From Clostridium celatum DSM 1785 (GTDB lineage: Bacteria; Bacillota; Clostridia; Clostridiales; Clostridiaceae), in the NCBI RefSeq assembly GCF_000320405.1, contig NZ_KB291597.1, forward strand, positions 1 through 32,677: a stretch of DNA of 32,677 nucleotides, written 5' to 3'. The notes under the pieces are model-generated. The model saw only the letters and a list, made by a program, of their open reading frames with translations. It was not told where the DNA came from and did no database searches. A program made the translations under genes and the position numbers. Below are positions 6,916-15,280 of the stretch, in pieces. Each line of letters opens with the position of its first letter. Position 1 is the first letter of the stretch.

Positions 6916-7965
6916 ATGAAAGCAAGGCTTATATTAGAAAATGGAATGACTTTTGAAGGTAAGGCATTTGGATATTTAAAAGATAGCGTAGGAGAAGTTG
7001 TATTTACAACAGGGATGACAGGTTATCAAGAGGTATTAACAGATCCATCTTACTACGGTCAAATTGTAACTATGACATATCCGCTAATAGGGAATTATGG
7101 TATAAATTTAGAAGACAATGAATCTGAAACTCCAAAGGTAAAGGGATTTATAGTAAGAGAAAAGTGTAATTTCCCTAACAACTTTAGATGTGAAATTGGA
7201 TTAGAAGATTATTTAAAACAAAATAAAATAATTGGATTAGAAGGTATAGATACAAGAGCCTTAACTAAGATTTTAAGAAATAATGGAACAATGAGAGGAA
7301 TAATTTCATTAGAACATAGTAGCTTAGACGAAGTAGAAGAAAAAATTAAAGCTTTCTCAAATAAAGAAGCTGTTAGTATAGTTTCAACTAAAGAAGCTTA
7401 TACAATTGAAGGAACTGGTAAGCATGTTGCAATAATGGATTTCGGTATAAAGACTAATATAATTAGAAATTTTAAAAAAAGAAATTGTAAAATAACAGTT
7501 TTTCCGATGACTGCTACAGCTGAAGAAGTATTATCAGTAAATCCTGATTTAGTATTTTTATCAAATGGCCCTGGGGATCCAGAAGACTTAGAAAGTGTAA
7601 TAGAAAATATTAAGAAGATAGTCGGAATTAAACCAATAGTAGGAATTTGCTTAGGACATCAATTATTAGCATTAACCTTAGGAGGAAAAACTACTAAATT
7701 GAAGTTTGGACATAGAGGATGTAATCACCCAGTGAAAGATTTAGAAAAAAATAGAGTTCATATTACATCTCAAAATCATGGATACGTAGTTGATGAATTG
7801 CCTGAAGGAGTTGTAGCAACTCATATGAATATAAATGATGGAACAATAGAGGGGATGAAGCATACTACATTACCAATTTATTCAGTTCAATTCCATCCAG
7901 AGGCAGCAGCAGGTCCAAAGGATAGCGAATATATATTTGACAGATTTATGGAATATGCACTATAG
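6916..7965 (+). CDS. carA: Carbamoyl phosphate synthase, small (glutaminase) subunit
   Basis: This 349-residue subunit hydrolyses glutamine and passes ammonia to CarB for carbamoyl phosphate synthesis, the shared entry to pyrimidine and arginine synthesis. The N-terminal CPSase_sm domain covers about 1-130 and contains TTGMTGYQE. The class I glutamine amidotransferase domain begins near 168. It has SNGPGDP, the nucleophile Cys245 in GICLGHQ, and the His327/Glu329 pair in VQFHPE. The length is that of the family. GGAGGG precedes the ATG. carB follows after 13 bp. The upstream PyrR-like leader suggests pyrimidine control. Confidence 0.97.
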   Translation: MKARLILENGMTFEGKAFGYLKDSVGEVVFTTGMTGYQEVLTDPSYYGQIVTMTYPLIGNYGINLEDNESETPKVKGFIVREKCNFPNNFRCEIGLEDYLKQNKIIGLEGIDTRALTKILRNNGTMRGIISLEHSSLDEVEEKIKAFSNKEAVSIVSTKEAYTIEGTGKHVAIMDFGIKTNIIRNFKKRNCKITVFPMTATAEEVLSVNPDLVFLSNGPGDPEDLESVIENIKKIVGIKPIVGICLGHQLLALTLGGKTTKLKFGHRGCNHPVKDLEKNRVHITSQNHGYVVDELPEGVVATHMNINDGTIEGMKHTTLPIYSVQFHPEAAAGPKDSEYIFDRFMEYAL

Positions 7966-7978
7966 GAGGGTTTAGAAA

Positions 7979-10900
7979 ATGCCATTAAATAAAGATATTA
8001 AAAAAGTTTTAGTTATAGGATCAGGACCAATAGTTATAGGACAGGCGGCAGAATTTGATTATTCAGGAACTCAAGCATGTCAAGCATTAAAGGAAGAAGG
8101 AATAGAAGTTGTATTAGTTAATTCTAATCCAGCTACTATTATGACTGATAGAGAAGTAGCAGATAAAATTTATATAGAGCCATTAACATTAGAATTCGTT
8201 GAAAAAGTAATAGCAAAAGAAAGACCAGATAGCTTACTTGCAGGTATGGGAGGTCAAACAGGACTTAACTTAGCAGTTGATTTACATGATGCTGGAATAT
8301 TAGAAAAATATGATGTTAAGGTTATAGGAACATCAATAGCTTCTATCAAAGAAGGCGAAGATAGAGAATTATTTAGAGATATGATGCACAGAATCAATGA
8401 ACCAGTTATTACATCTGAAATAGTAACTGATATGGAAGCAGGTATGGCTTTCGCAAATAAAATTGGATATCCAGTTATAGTAAGACCTGCTTATACATTA
8501 GGAGGAACTGGTGGAGGAATAGCTGAAAATGAAGAAGAACTAAGAACTATTCTTGCATCAGGATTACAATTAAGTACAATAGGGCAAGTTTTATTAGAAA
8601 AGTCAGTTAAAGGTTGGAAAGAAGTAGAGTACGAAGTGATGAGAGACTCTTACGGAAACTGTATTACTGTATGTAATATGGAAAATATTGATCCAGTAGG
8701 TATCCATACAGGAGACAGTATAGTTGTAGCTCCATCTCAAACTTTATCGGATAAAGAATATCAGATGCTTAGAACTGCATCAATTAATATTATTAATGCA
8801 GTTGGAATTGAAGGTGGATGTAACGTACAATTTGCTTTAAATCCAAATTCATTTGAATATGCAGTTATTGAAATTAATCCTAGAGTTTCAAGATCTTCAG
8901 CTCTTGCATCAAAGGCTACTGGATACCCAATAGCAAAGCTTGCAGCTAAGATAGCTTTAGGATATGGATTAGATGAAATTAAAAATGCAGTAACTCAAAA
9001 AACATATGCATGTTTTGAACCAACATTAGACTATGTAGTAGTTAAGATTCCTAAATGGCCTTTCGATAAATTCTTTACAGCTGATAGAGCTTTAGGAACA
9101 AAGATGATGGCAACTGGAGAAATAATGGCTATAGGTGCTAACTTAGAGTCAGCATTATTAAAGGGGATTAGAAGCTTAGAAATAGGAAAATATTCTTTAG
9201 ACCATCCAAAGTTTAAAGAAATGAGTATACAAGAATTAAAAGAAGCTGTAATGAAACCTGATGATGAAAGATTATTTGCTCTTACAGAAATGATAAGAAG
9301 AGATTACAGAATTGAAAGTATTGCTAAGATTACTGGAATAGATATATTCTTCTTAGAAAAATTTAAGTGGATAGTACATGAAGAAACTAGATTAAAGTTA
9401 AGCAAAATAGATGATCTAGATAAGGAATGGTTATTAAATCTTAAGAGAAAGGGATTCTCGGATAAGGCTATAGCTGATATGTTAAAGGTTAGTCCAGATG
9501 ATATTTATAGATTAAGAAGTATTTGGAATATAAAACCGGCATATAAGATGGTTGATACTTGTGGTGGAGAATTTGAAGCATTATCACCATACTACTACTC
9601 AACTTATGAGCAATATGATGAAGTTGAAGTATCAGATAAGAAAAAAGTTATAGTAATAGGTTCAGGACCAATAAGAATAGGTCAAGGTATAGAATTTGAC
9701 TATGCATCAGTTCATTGTGTAATGGCATTAAAAAAGATGGGAATTGAAACTATAATAGTTAATAATAACCCTGAAACAGTAAGTACAGATTTTAATATAT
9801 CAGATAAACTTTACTTTGAACCATTAACAGAAGAAGATGTATTAAATATTATTGAAAAAGAAAATCCATATGGAGTAATTCTTCAATTCGGTGGTCAAAC
9901 AGCAATTAAGCTTGCAAACTTCTTAAAGGAAAAAGGAATTAAAACTTTAGGAACTACAGCAGATCAAATTGATATGGCCGAAGATAGAGAAAAATTTGAG
10001 GAATTACTTGAAAAATTTGATATAGCTAGACCTAAGGGTAAAGGTGTTTGGACTTTAGAAGAAGGTATAGAAGAAGCTAGAAGATTAAAGTTCCCAGTAC
10101 TTGTTAGACCTTCATATGTTTTAGGTGGGCAAGGTATGGAAATAACTCATGATGAGGAAGAGTTAACTTACTACTTAAAGAATGCATTTATGAAGGATAA
10201 AAAGAATCCAATTCTTATAGATAAATACTTAATGGGTAGAGAAATCGAAGTAGATGCTATATCTGATGGAGAAAATATTTTAATACCAGGAATAATGGAA
10301 CATTTAGAAAGAGCTGGAGTTCACTCAGGAGACTCTGTAACAATGTATCCAAGTCAAAATATTAGTGATGAAATAAAAGCAAAAGTTTTAGATTATACTA
10401 AAAAGTTAGCTTTAGCTATAGGAATAAAGGGAATGATAAACATTCAATTCATAGAATTTGAAGGAAATCTATATGTAATAGAAGTTAATCCAAGAGCTTC
10501 AAGAACAGTTCCTTATATCAGTAAGGTAAGTGGGGTTCCAATAGTAGATTTAGCTACGAAAGTTATGCTTGGAGAAAAGTTAGCAGATTTAGGATATGGA
10601 GTAGATGTTTATCCAGAACCAGAACTAGTATCAGTTAAGGTTCCAGTATTCTCAACTCAAAAGTTACCAAAGGTTGAAGTATCTTTAGGGCCTGAAATGA
10701 AATCTACAGGAGAAGTTTTAGGTGTCGGTAGAAATATTAAAGAAGCTTTATATAAAGGATTTGTTGGTGGTGGAATGTATCCATCAATGGAAAAAGGAAA
10801 GATTTTAGCAACTATAAATAAGCATGATAAGGCTGAATTTTTACCAATAGCTAAAGATTTGGCTAAGGCTGGATATAGATTTATAGCAACAGAAGGAACT

Positions 10901-11185
10901 TGTAAGCTTTTAAGAGCAGAGGGAATTGATTGTGAAGAAATTAGAAGACTTAATGAAGAAAATCCAAATATTTTAGATGTTGTTAAAAACAAAGAGGTAG
11001 ATTTAGTAGTTAATACTCCAACTAAAGGGAATGATTCTAAGAGAGATGGATTCTTAATTAGAAGAGCTGCCATTGAAAGAAATATTGGAGTAATAACAGC
11101 TCTAGACACATTAAGAGCAATTGCAGATGTTAAGGTGTCAGAAATTGATAAAATGAATTTAGAGGTATTTAATATAGCTGAGTAA
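7979..11185 (+). CDS. carB: Carbamoyl phosphate synthase, large subunit
   Basis: The 1068-residue protein has the full length of CarB and shows its internal duplication. Two ATP-grasp synthetase halves begin with [20 protein letters not shown] near residue 9 and [19 protein letters not shown] near 555. Each half has a VRPxYxLGGxG loop and an EVNPR/EINPR metal site. The C-terminal MGS-like domain, from about residue 930, carries the FIATEGT region where UMP or ornithine act in other species. It uses ammonia from CarA, bicarbonate and two ATP. It is co-transcribed with carA and ends with a strong terminator. Confidence 0.97.
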   Translation: MPLNKDIKKVLVIGSGPIVIGQAAEFDYSGTQACQALKEEGIEVVLVNSNPATIMTDREVADKIYIEPLTLEFVEKVIAKERPDSLLAGMGGQTGLNLAVDLHDAGILEKYDVKVIGTSIASIKEGEDRELFRDMMHRINEPVITSEIVTDMEAGMAFANKIGYPVIVRPAYTLGGTGGGIAENEEELRTILASGLQLSTIGQVLLEKSVKGWKEVEYEVMRDSYGNCITVCNMENIDPVGIHTGDSIVVAPSQTLSDKEYQMLRTASINIINAVGIEGGCNVQFALNPNSFEYAVIEINPRVSRSSALASKATGYPIAKLAAKIALGYGLDEIKNAVTQKTYACFEPTLDYVVVKIPKWPFDKFFTADRALGTKMMATGEIMAIGANLESALLKGIRSLEIGKYSLDHPKFKEMSIQELKEAVMKPDDERLFALTEMIRRDYRIESIAKITGIDIFFLEKFKWIVHEETRLKLSKIDDLDKEWLLNLKRKGFSDKAIADMLKVSPDDIYRLRSIWNIKPAYKMVDTCGGEFEALSPYYYSTYEQYDEVEVSDKKKVIVIGSGPIRIGQGIEFDYASVHCVMALKKMGIETIIVNNNPETVSTDFNISDKLYFEPLTEEDVLNIIEKENPYGVILQFGGQTAIKLANFLKEKGIKTLGTTADQIDMAEDREKFEELLEKFDIARPKGKGVWTLEEGIEEARRLKFPVLVRPSYVLGGQGMEITHDEEELTYYLKNAFMKDKKNPILIDKYLMGREIEVDAISDGENILIPGIMEHLERAGVHSGDSVTMYPSQNISDEIKAKVLDYTKKLALAIGIKGMINIQFIEFEGNLYVIEVNPRASRTVPYISKVSGVPIVDLATKVMLGEKLADLGYGVDVYPEPELVSVKVPVFSTQKLPKVEVSLGPEMKSTGEVLGVGRNIKEALYKGFVGGGMYPSMEKGKILATINKHDKAEFLPIAKDLAKAGYRFIATEGTCKLLRAEGIDCEEIRRLNEENPNILDVVKNKEVDLVVNTPTKGNDSKRDGFLIRRAAIERNIGVITALDTLRAIADVKVSEIDKMNLEVFNIAE

Positions 11186-11192
11186 TAAAAAT

Positions 11193-11236
11193 AAGCAAAG
11201 GGTTATGTAAATTGTACATAATCCTTTGCTTTTAAA
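11193..11236 (+). terminator. Terminator of carAB
   Basis: AAGCAAAGG at 11193-11201 pairs with CCTTTGCTT at 11223-11231, with inner TTATGT/ACATAA pairing, followed by TTAAATTTT. Confidence 0.85.
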
Positions 11237-11344
11237 TTTTATAATTAGATACTAAAAATATATTCTTATAAAATAGTGAATTATATGTTATAAGAATATA
11301 ATTCAAAATTAATGAAAAAAGTCCAGTACAAGATAAAAAAGCTA

Positions 11345-11396
11345 TTGACTAAGAACTAATGTTCTGTTATATTTAAAATATAAAGAACGCTTGTTC
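11345..11396 (+). promoter_or_regulatory. SOS promoter with two LexA boxes
   Basis: TTGACT at 11345-11350 and TATATT at 11368-11373 are 17 bp apart. GAAC-TAAT-GTTC at 11353-11364 lies in the spacer, and GAAC-GCTT-GTTC at 11385-11396 lies just after the start of transcription. Both fit the Gram-positive LexA (DinR) consensus GAAC-N4-GTTC exactly. LexA bound here would block polymerase, so the following small gene should be DNA-damage inducible. Confidence 0.85.
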
Positions 11397-11407
11397 GGAG
11401 GTGCGGT

Positions 11408-11709
11408 ATGAAAGGAAATGGAGATATATTTGTAAAAATGAATTATAAAAATATTGGAGAGTTAAATAGCTTTATTTATAACAGCATAATGGAAAAAATA
11501 AAAATGAAGATAAATATGTTATGTGTGCTGGAAAATATGATAAAAACGGGTGGACAATAGTATTTAAAGCTAAAAATATTAATGAGGCAGAAGAATTATT
11601 AAGTAGAAATAGTGCTAGAAGAGAATTAAATAGAAGAGAACAGTTAATGAATTCATCTATTATAGACAATGAAAGAGTTTTAATACCAGCTTGGATGTCA
11701 AATAATTAA
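11408..11709 (+). pseudogene. LexA-controlled small gene, frameshifted
   Basis: The ATG at 11408, after GGAGG, starts MKGNGDIFVKMNYKNIGELN but its frame stops at about 11562 after roughly 51 codons. The -1 frame continues as NKNEDKYVMCAGKYDKNGW and on to PAWMSNN at 11709. Adding one A to the A6 run at 11493-11498 joins them into a protein of about 100 residues with plausible composition throughout. The family is not recognised by me, but the two LexA boxes mark it as part of the SOS response. The break may be a sequencing error, true decay, or less likely a recoding site, since no convincing slippery heptamer is seen. Confidence 0.65.
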
Positions 11710-11919
11710 CTATACATATAAATAATAATAATTGTACTTATAATATTAAGCTAGATAATATTTGGATAAGTGAATTTATAAATAAGTTAGAAATATAGGC
11801 AAAAGTTGTTTCTCGTTAAAAAAATAGTATATAATTTATATATAGTAATATGCCTAAATAAATTAATATATATTAGGATATATAATAAGTTTATAAATTA
11901 TAAATTGGAGTGAGATTAC

Positions 11920-12690
11920 TTGGATAATAATAATAAGCCAATAGGTTTTTTAGATTCTGGAGTTGGTGGATTAAGTGTAATGAAGGAAGCAATAAAAATA
12001 ATGCCAAATGAAAATTACATATATTTTGGAGATTCAAAGAATGCTCCCTATGGAGTAAAATCAACAAAGGAAATTAGAGATTTAACATTTAAAGCAGTAG
12101 AATTCTTAATAAGTAAAGGTATAAAGGGACTTGTAGTAGCTTGCAATACAGCAACAAGTGCGGCAGTAAGAGAACTTAGAACTGTTTACCCAGATATGCC
12201 ATTAGTAGGGATAGAGCCAGCTATAAAGCCAGCAGTAGAATTAGGAAGAGACGGAAAAATACTTATAATGGCAACACCTATGACAATAAAACAAGATAAA
12301 TTTAAATTACTACTAGATAAATATAAAGATAAAGCTGAAATAGTACCAATACCATGTGCGGGACTTATGGAATTTATAGAAAGTGGAGTATTGGATGGAA
12401 TAGAATTAGAATATTATTTAAAGGAAAAATTAAGTGATTATTCTTCAGAAAATGTTAGTTCAGTAGTATTAGGATGTACACATTATCCATTTGTAAAAGA
12501 TTCAATATCTAAAATATTAGGAAAAAACGTTGAAGTTATTGATGGTGGTGAAGGAACGGCTAGGGAAATAAAAAGAAGATTAGCTGAAAAGAACCTACTT
12601 AATACTAATACAACTAAAGGAAAGATAGAAATATATAATTCTTTAGGAGAAGATAAGATAATAGATTTAAGTTGGAAATTATTGTCATAA
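11920..12690 (+). CDS. murI: Glutamate racemase
   Basis: The 256-residue enzyme converts L- to D-glutamate for peptidoglycan. [11 protein letters not shown] near the start, Cys75 in VACNTATSA and Cys186 in LGCTHYPF are the family signatures; the two Cys residues are the acid/base pair. GDSKNAPYG near residue 37 is also typical. The start is TTG at 11920, with TTGGAGTGAG ahead of it. The 210 bp upstream hold a possible TATAAT and otherwise nothing recognised. A terminator follows, so the gene is probably a single unit. Confidence 0.95.
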   Translation: MDNNNKPIGFLDSGVGGLSVMKEAIKIMPNENYIYFGDSKNAPYGVKSTKEIRDLTFKAVEFLISKGIKGLVVACNTATSAAVRELRTVYPDMPLVGIEPAIKPAVELGRDGKILIMATPMTIKQDKFKLLLDKYKDKAEIVPIPCAGLMEFIESGVLDGIELEYYLKEKLSDYSSENVSSVVLGCTHYPFVKDSISKILGKNVEVIDGGEGTAREIKRRLAEKNLLNTNTTKGKIEIYNSLGEDKIIDLSWKLLS

Positions 12691-12704
12691 AGATAAAAAT
12701 AAAA

Positions 12705-12730
12705 AAAGACGCCAAGTAGGCGTTTTTTTA
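12705..12730 (+). terminator. Terminator after murI
   Basis: ACGCC at 12709-12713 pairs with GGCGT at 12719-12723 with a 5-nt loop, extended by A/T pairs, and followed by a T-run. Confidence 0.85.
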
Positions 12731-12755
12731 TTTTTAAATAAATATTGTTAAATAG

Positions 12756-12784
12756 TTGACAATTAATAAAGAGTAGTATATATT
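12756..12784 (+). promoter_or_regulatory. Sigma-A promoter of the STAS-like gene
   Basis: TTGACA at 12756-12761 and TATATT at 12779-12784 are exactly 17 bp apart, about 50 bp before the start codon. Confidence 0.75.
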
Positions 12785-12836
12785 ATTATTAAAGGATGAA
12801 TTTTCTGAAAACTACAAAAATAAGGGGGGTTTAGAT

Positions 12837-13112
12837 ATGGATATGATTATAAAGGTAAAAGAATTCTTAGGGGAAAAGTACTCAGTAGAAGATGCTATAT
12901 TACTAAGAGAGATAGTTAAGAATAACTTAGAGTTAGGTGTAGTTTTAGATTTCCAAGGCATGACTAGCATTCCAACTACTTTTCTAAACTGCTTATTCAG
13001 TGATTTAATAAATAAGTTTGGAAGAGATTACATTTTTAAGCATATTGATGTTAAAAATTTATCAAATTATAGTGATTACTCAAGAGTAGTATTAGGAACT
13101 GCTTTTCAATAA
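12837..13112 (+). CDS. STAS-like (DUF4325-type) small protein
   Basis: The 91-residue protein resembles the DUF4325 STAS-like group. VVLDFQGMTSIPTTFLNCLFSDLINKFG at about 35-62 fits the STAS pattern of a strand ending in an Asp, a loop and an amphipathic helix. STAS folds often act in protein-protein switches, but the partner of this group is unknown and no kinase gene is adjacent. It has its own promoter, an AAGGGGGG ribosome site and its own terminator, so it is monocistronic. Confidence 0.7.
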   Translation: MDMIIKVKEFLGEKYSVEDAILLREIVKNNLELGVVLDFQGMTSIPTTFLNCLFSDLINKFGRDYIFKHIDVKNLSNYSDYSRVVLGTAFQ

Positions 13113-13128
13113 ATAAATAATATATAAT

Positions 13129-13164
13129 AAAAGCTTCTAAATTTTTAAGTTAGAAGCTTTTTAT
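13129..13164. terminator. Terminator after the STAS-like gene
   Basis: AAAAGCTTCTAA at 13129-13140 pairs with TTAGAAGCTTTT at 13150-13161, followed by TTATTT. Confidence 0.85.
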
Positions 13165-13264
13165 TTACCAAATTATTTTAATAAAATTTATATAAATCGT
13201 TGAATTACTATAGGTAAATATGATAATAATAAATTATACCAAAAATGAAAGTGAGGTAACTTAA

Positions 13265-13789
13265 ATGAAAAATCCTATAGTAACTATAGAAATGGAAAAC
13301 GGAGATATAATGAAAGCTGAGTTATATCCTGAAATAGCTCCAAATACAGTAAAGAATTTTGTTGATTTAGTAAATAGAGGATTCTATGATGGATTAATAT
13401 TCCACAGAGTAATACCTGGATTTATGATACAAGGCGGATGCCCAGAAGGAATGGGAATTGGAGGACCTGGATATAGCATAAAAGGTGAATTCTCAAGAAA
13501 TGGATTTAAGAATGAATTAAAACACACAAAAGGTGTTTTATCAATGGCTAGAGCTATGCATCCAGATTCAGCAGGAAGTCAATTCTTTATCATGGTTGAA
13601 AATGCACCACATTTAGATGGACAATATGCTGCATTTGGTAAGCTTATAGAAGGTCAAGATGTTGCAGATAAGATAGTTAGCACAAAAACTGATTATAGCG
13701 ATAAGCCATATGAAGATCAAGTTATGAAAAAAGTAACAGTTGATACTTTTGGAGAAAAGATAGAAGAGCCAGAAATTATAGAAGACTAA
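13265..13789 (+). CDS. Cyclophilin-type peptidyl-prolyl isomerase
   Basis: The 174-residue protein is a cytosolic cyclophilin that catalyses cis-trans isomerisation of prolyl bonds. FHRVIPGFMIQGG at about 47-60 contains the catalytic Arg. SMARAMHPDSAGSQFFIM at about 92-110 holds the Gln/Phe substrate-pocket residues. HLDGQYAAFGKLIEGQDV follows as in PpiB-type enzymes. No signal peptide is present. GTGAGG precedes the ATG. A long hairpin downstream ends the unit. Confidence 0.93.
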   Translation: MKNPIVTIEMENGDIMKAELYPEIAPNTVKNFVDLVNRGFYDGLIFHRVIPGFMIQGGCPEGMGIGGPGYSIKGEFSRNGFKNELKHTKGVLSMARAMHPDSAGSQFFIMVENAPHLDGQYAAFGKLIEGQDVADKIVSTKTDYSDKPYEDQVMKKVTVDTFGEKIEEPEIIED

Positions 13790-13804
13790 TTTTTAGTTAA
13801 AGAT

Positions 13805-13894
13805 AAAAGGTTAAGAATTAAGAGTTAATGTATATTATGAATCTTAGAAAGGTTAATTCATAATAAAAGTTAATTTTTAATATCTTAACTTTTT
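13805..13894. terminator. Long imperfect hairpin after the cyclophilin gene
   Basis: AAAAGGTTAAGA near 13805 pairs with TCTTAACTTTTT near 13884, and AGTTAA and TATTATGAAT inside pair with ATTCATAATA and TTAACT, giving a rod of almost 40 nt per arm. It is A/T-rich and followed by T residues, so it could end transcription or be a remnant inverted repeat. The rest of the 249-bp gap shows no gene. Confidence 0.6.
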
Positions 13895-14038
13895 GATTAT
13901 TATGGAATTTATTGCTTATTTTAACTTATAATAATATAAGTACTATATTCACAATATATAAAGGATGTTGATATAGAAAAACTAAAATAAGTATAAATTT
14001 TAAAAGTAAAAGTTTATTATATTTAAGAGAGGTATTGA

Positions 14039-14404
14039 GTGATGCTTGAAAATAATAAGTGCATTTTGGCTTATGGATTGTCTGATTTAGAGTTAGAAAA
14101 GTTAAGAGAACTAAAGTTTAAAGTAATAGAAGTAACTCCAGAAATGTGTGAAATGACACTAAATGATATATTATCAGGAATAAGATTAAATGTTATAAAT
14201 GGAAATCCAATTAAAGAAAAAGCTATAATATATAATAATTTTTTAGAATTTGAAATGAGCGATGTTATAAGAGAAACTAGAAGTATTGTTAAAAAAGGTG
14301 TTTTAGCAATGGTAACTCCAACGTCTATTAATTGGAAATTTAATTATTTAATAAAGCATCTTATAGAAGAAAGAGAATGGTATTTAAAGAATAGAAAGGA
14401 ATAG
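14039..14404 (+). CDS. DUF3783-like protein of unknown function
   Basis: About 120 residues. The N-terminal half reads ILAYGLSDLELEKLRELKF then VIEVTPEMCEMTLNDILSG; the later EKAIIYNNF and WKFNYLIKHLIEEREWYLKN resemble DUF3783 proteins of clostridia, whose role is unknown. No membrane segment or catalytic motif is visible. The start is GTG at 14039 or the overlapping ATG at 14042; the AGAGAGG site suits either. It ends 4 bp before an HTH regulator gene, so both are in one operon and may be functionally linked. Confidence 0.65.
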   Translation: MMLENNKCILAYGLSDLELEKLRELKFKVIEVTPEMCEMTLNDILSGIRLNVINGNPIKEKAIIYNNFLEFEMSDVIRETRSIVKKGVLAMVTPTSINWKFNYLIKHLIEEREWYLKNRKE

Positions 14405-14408
14405 AGAA

Positions 14409-15083
14409 ATGAGTAGAGTTGGATTAAAGATTAAAGAGGCAAGAGAAAAATCAGGTATGACACAAAAAGCTTTAGCAAAAAAGCTAGGCGTTGCAGAAAA
14501 GTTTATTAATGAAGTTGAAACTGGAAGAAGAATAGTACAAGAATCATTTATAGACAAGGCAGCAAAAGTTTTAAATGCTGATTTAAATGATGTTAGTATG
14601 GTAGTAACAGATGAAGCCTTAATGGAAGAAAGAAAAAACTATGTAGCAATTAATAAGAAACCAGAAAAGATTCAAACAGAAGAAGTTTGGGATAATGCTT
14701 TTTCTTCGGTACTTAAAAATGTACCAATTTATGATTATAATTTAAAAAATGTTAAAGGGAAAATAGAATTACCTATTCATTCAAATAAAGTGGAAGGTTT
14801 TCCACAAGATAAAGTAATGTATTTAGAAATTCAAGATAACGAAATGTCTGGTTTTAGAATAATGGAAGGTGATTTAGCATTTTCTCATTTAGTTAAGGAA
14901 ATAAGCAATAATGGTATATTTTTAGTGGACTATAAAGGAAAGAGAAAGATAAGACAAATAAAAAGCCTTGGAAATTCTAAGCTACTGTTAGTAAGTAACG
15001 GGGGAAGCCTAATGACTGAAACTGTTGAAAGTAGAGAAATTTCAGTTATTGCAAAATTAGAGAGAATTGAAATAAGATTATAG
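14409..15083 (+). CDS. XRE-family HTH regulator with S24-like domain lacking the catalytic dyad
   Basis: The 224-residue protein has a Cro/CI helix-turn-helix at about 5-60 (LKIKEAREKSGMTQKALAKK). The C-terminal domain, about 118-224, resembles the LexA/CI S24 peptidase fold, which self-cleaves or dimerises. Where S24 proteins have a Ser-Met catalytic site, this one has DNEMSG (Glu145-Met146) before MEGDLAF. The expected Lys region reads KRKIRQIK with Arg at the likely position. It therefore probably dimerises without self-cleavage. The target is unknown. Its operon partner is the DUF3783-like gene, and a terminator follows. Two DnaA-box sequences lie shortly downstream. Confidence 0.78.
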   Translation: MSRVGLKIKEAREKSGMTQKALAKKLGVAEKFINEVETGRRIVQESFIDKAAKVLNADLNDVSMVVTDEALMEERKNYVAINKKPEKIQTEEVWDNAFSSVLKNVPIYDYNLKNVKGKIELPIHSNKVEGFPQDKVMYLEIQDNEMSGFRIMEGDLAFSHLVKEISNNGIFLVDYKGKRKIRQIKSLGNSKLLLVSNGGSLMTETVESREISVIAKLERIEIRL

Positions 15084-15085
15084 AA

Positions 15086-15110
15086 AAAGTGCCAATAGGC
15101 ACTTTTTTAT
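15086..15110 (+). terminator. Terminator after the HTH regulator gene
   Basis: AAGTGCC at 15087-15093 pairs with GGCACTT at 15098-15104 around AATA, followed by TTTT. Confidence 0.9.
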
Positions 15111-15168
15111 TATGTAAATATTTAAAATCTATTTAATTGAATAAATATAAATAGTACGTTGGGGACAA

Positions 15169-15198
15169 TGTGGATAAAATCATCAAAACTGTGGATAA
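15169..15198 (-). promoter_or_regulatory. Pair of perfect DnaA-box sequences
   Basis: TGTGGATAA occurs at 15169-15177 and at 15190-15198, which is TTATCCACA on the minus strand, the consensus DnaA box. The copies are in the same orientation and 21 bp apart, two helical turns, so DnaA could bind both on one face. They lie in the promoter region of the csp-sleC locus, after the previous terminator. No origin genes such as dnaA or dnaN are near. Binding is inferred from sequence only. Confidence 0.6.
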
Positions 15199-15280
15199 CT
15201 TTTGTAGTTAGTGCTAATTAAATTATATTAATTTAGTTTTAGATTATTAATGAAATAGTTAGTAGGTATACTTTTTTACT

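Noticed and set aside
10657..11109. Open frame on the minus strand within carB
   Set aside because: It is a shadow of carB codon use: no ribosome site and no recognisable protein features.
11489..11503. Programmed -1 frameshift in the SOS gene
   Set aside because: The A-rich site does not form a proper slippery heptamer in frame, and two other genes in the window show the same kind of break.
15110..15280. Replication origin at the DnaA boxes
   Set aside because: Only two boxes, no dnaA, dnaN or other origin genes, and no obvious unwinding element.
15222..15280. Sigma-E type promoter for the Csp gene
   Set aside because: GTATACTT near 15266 would start transcription almost at the start codon, and no convincing -35 pairs with it.
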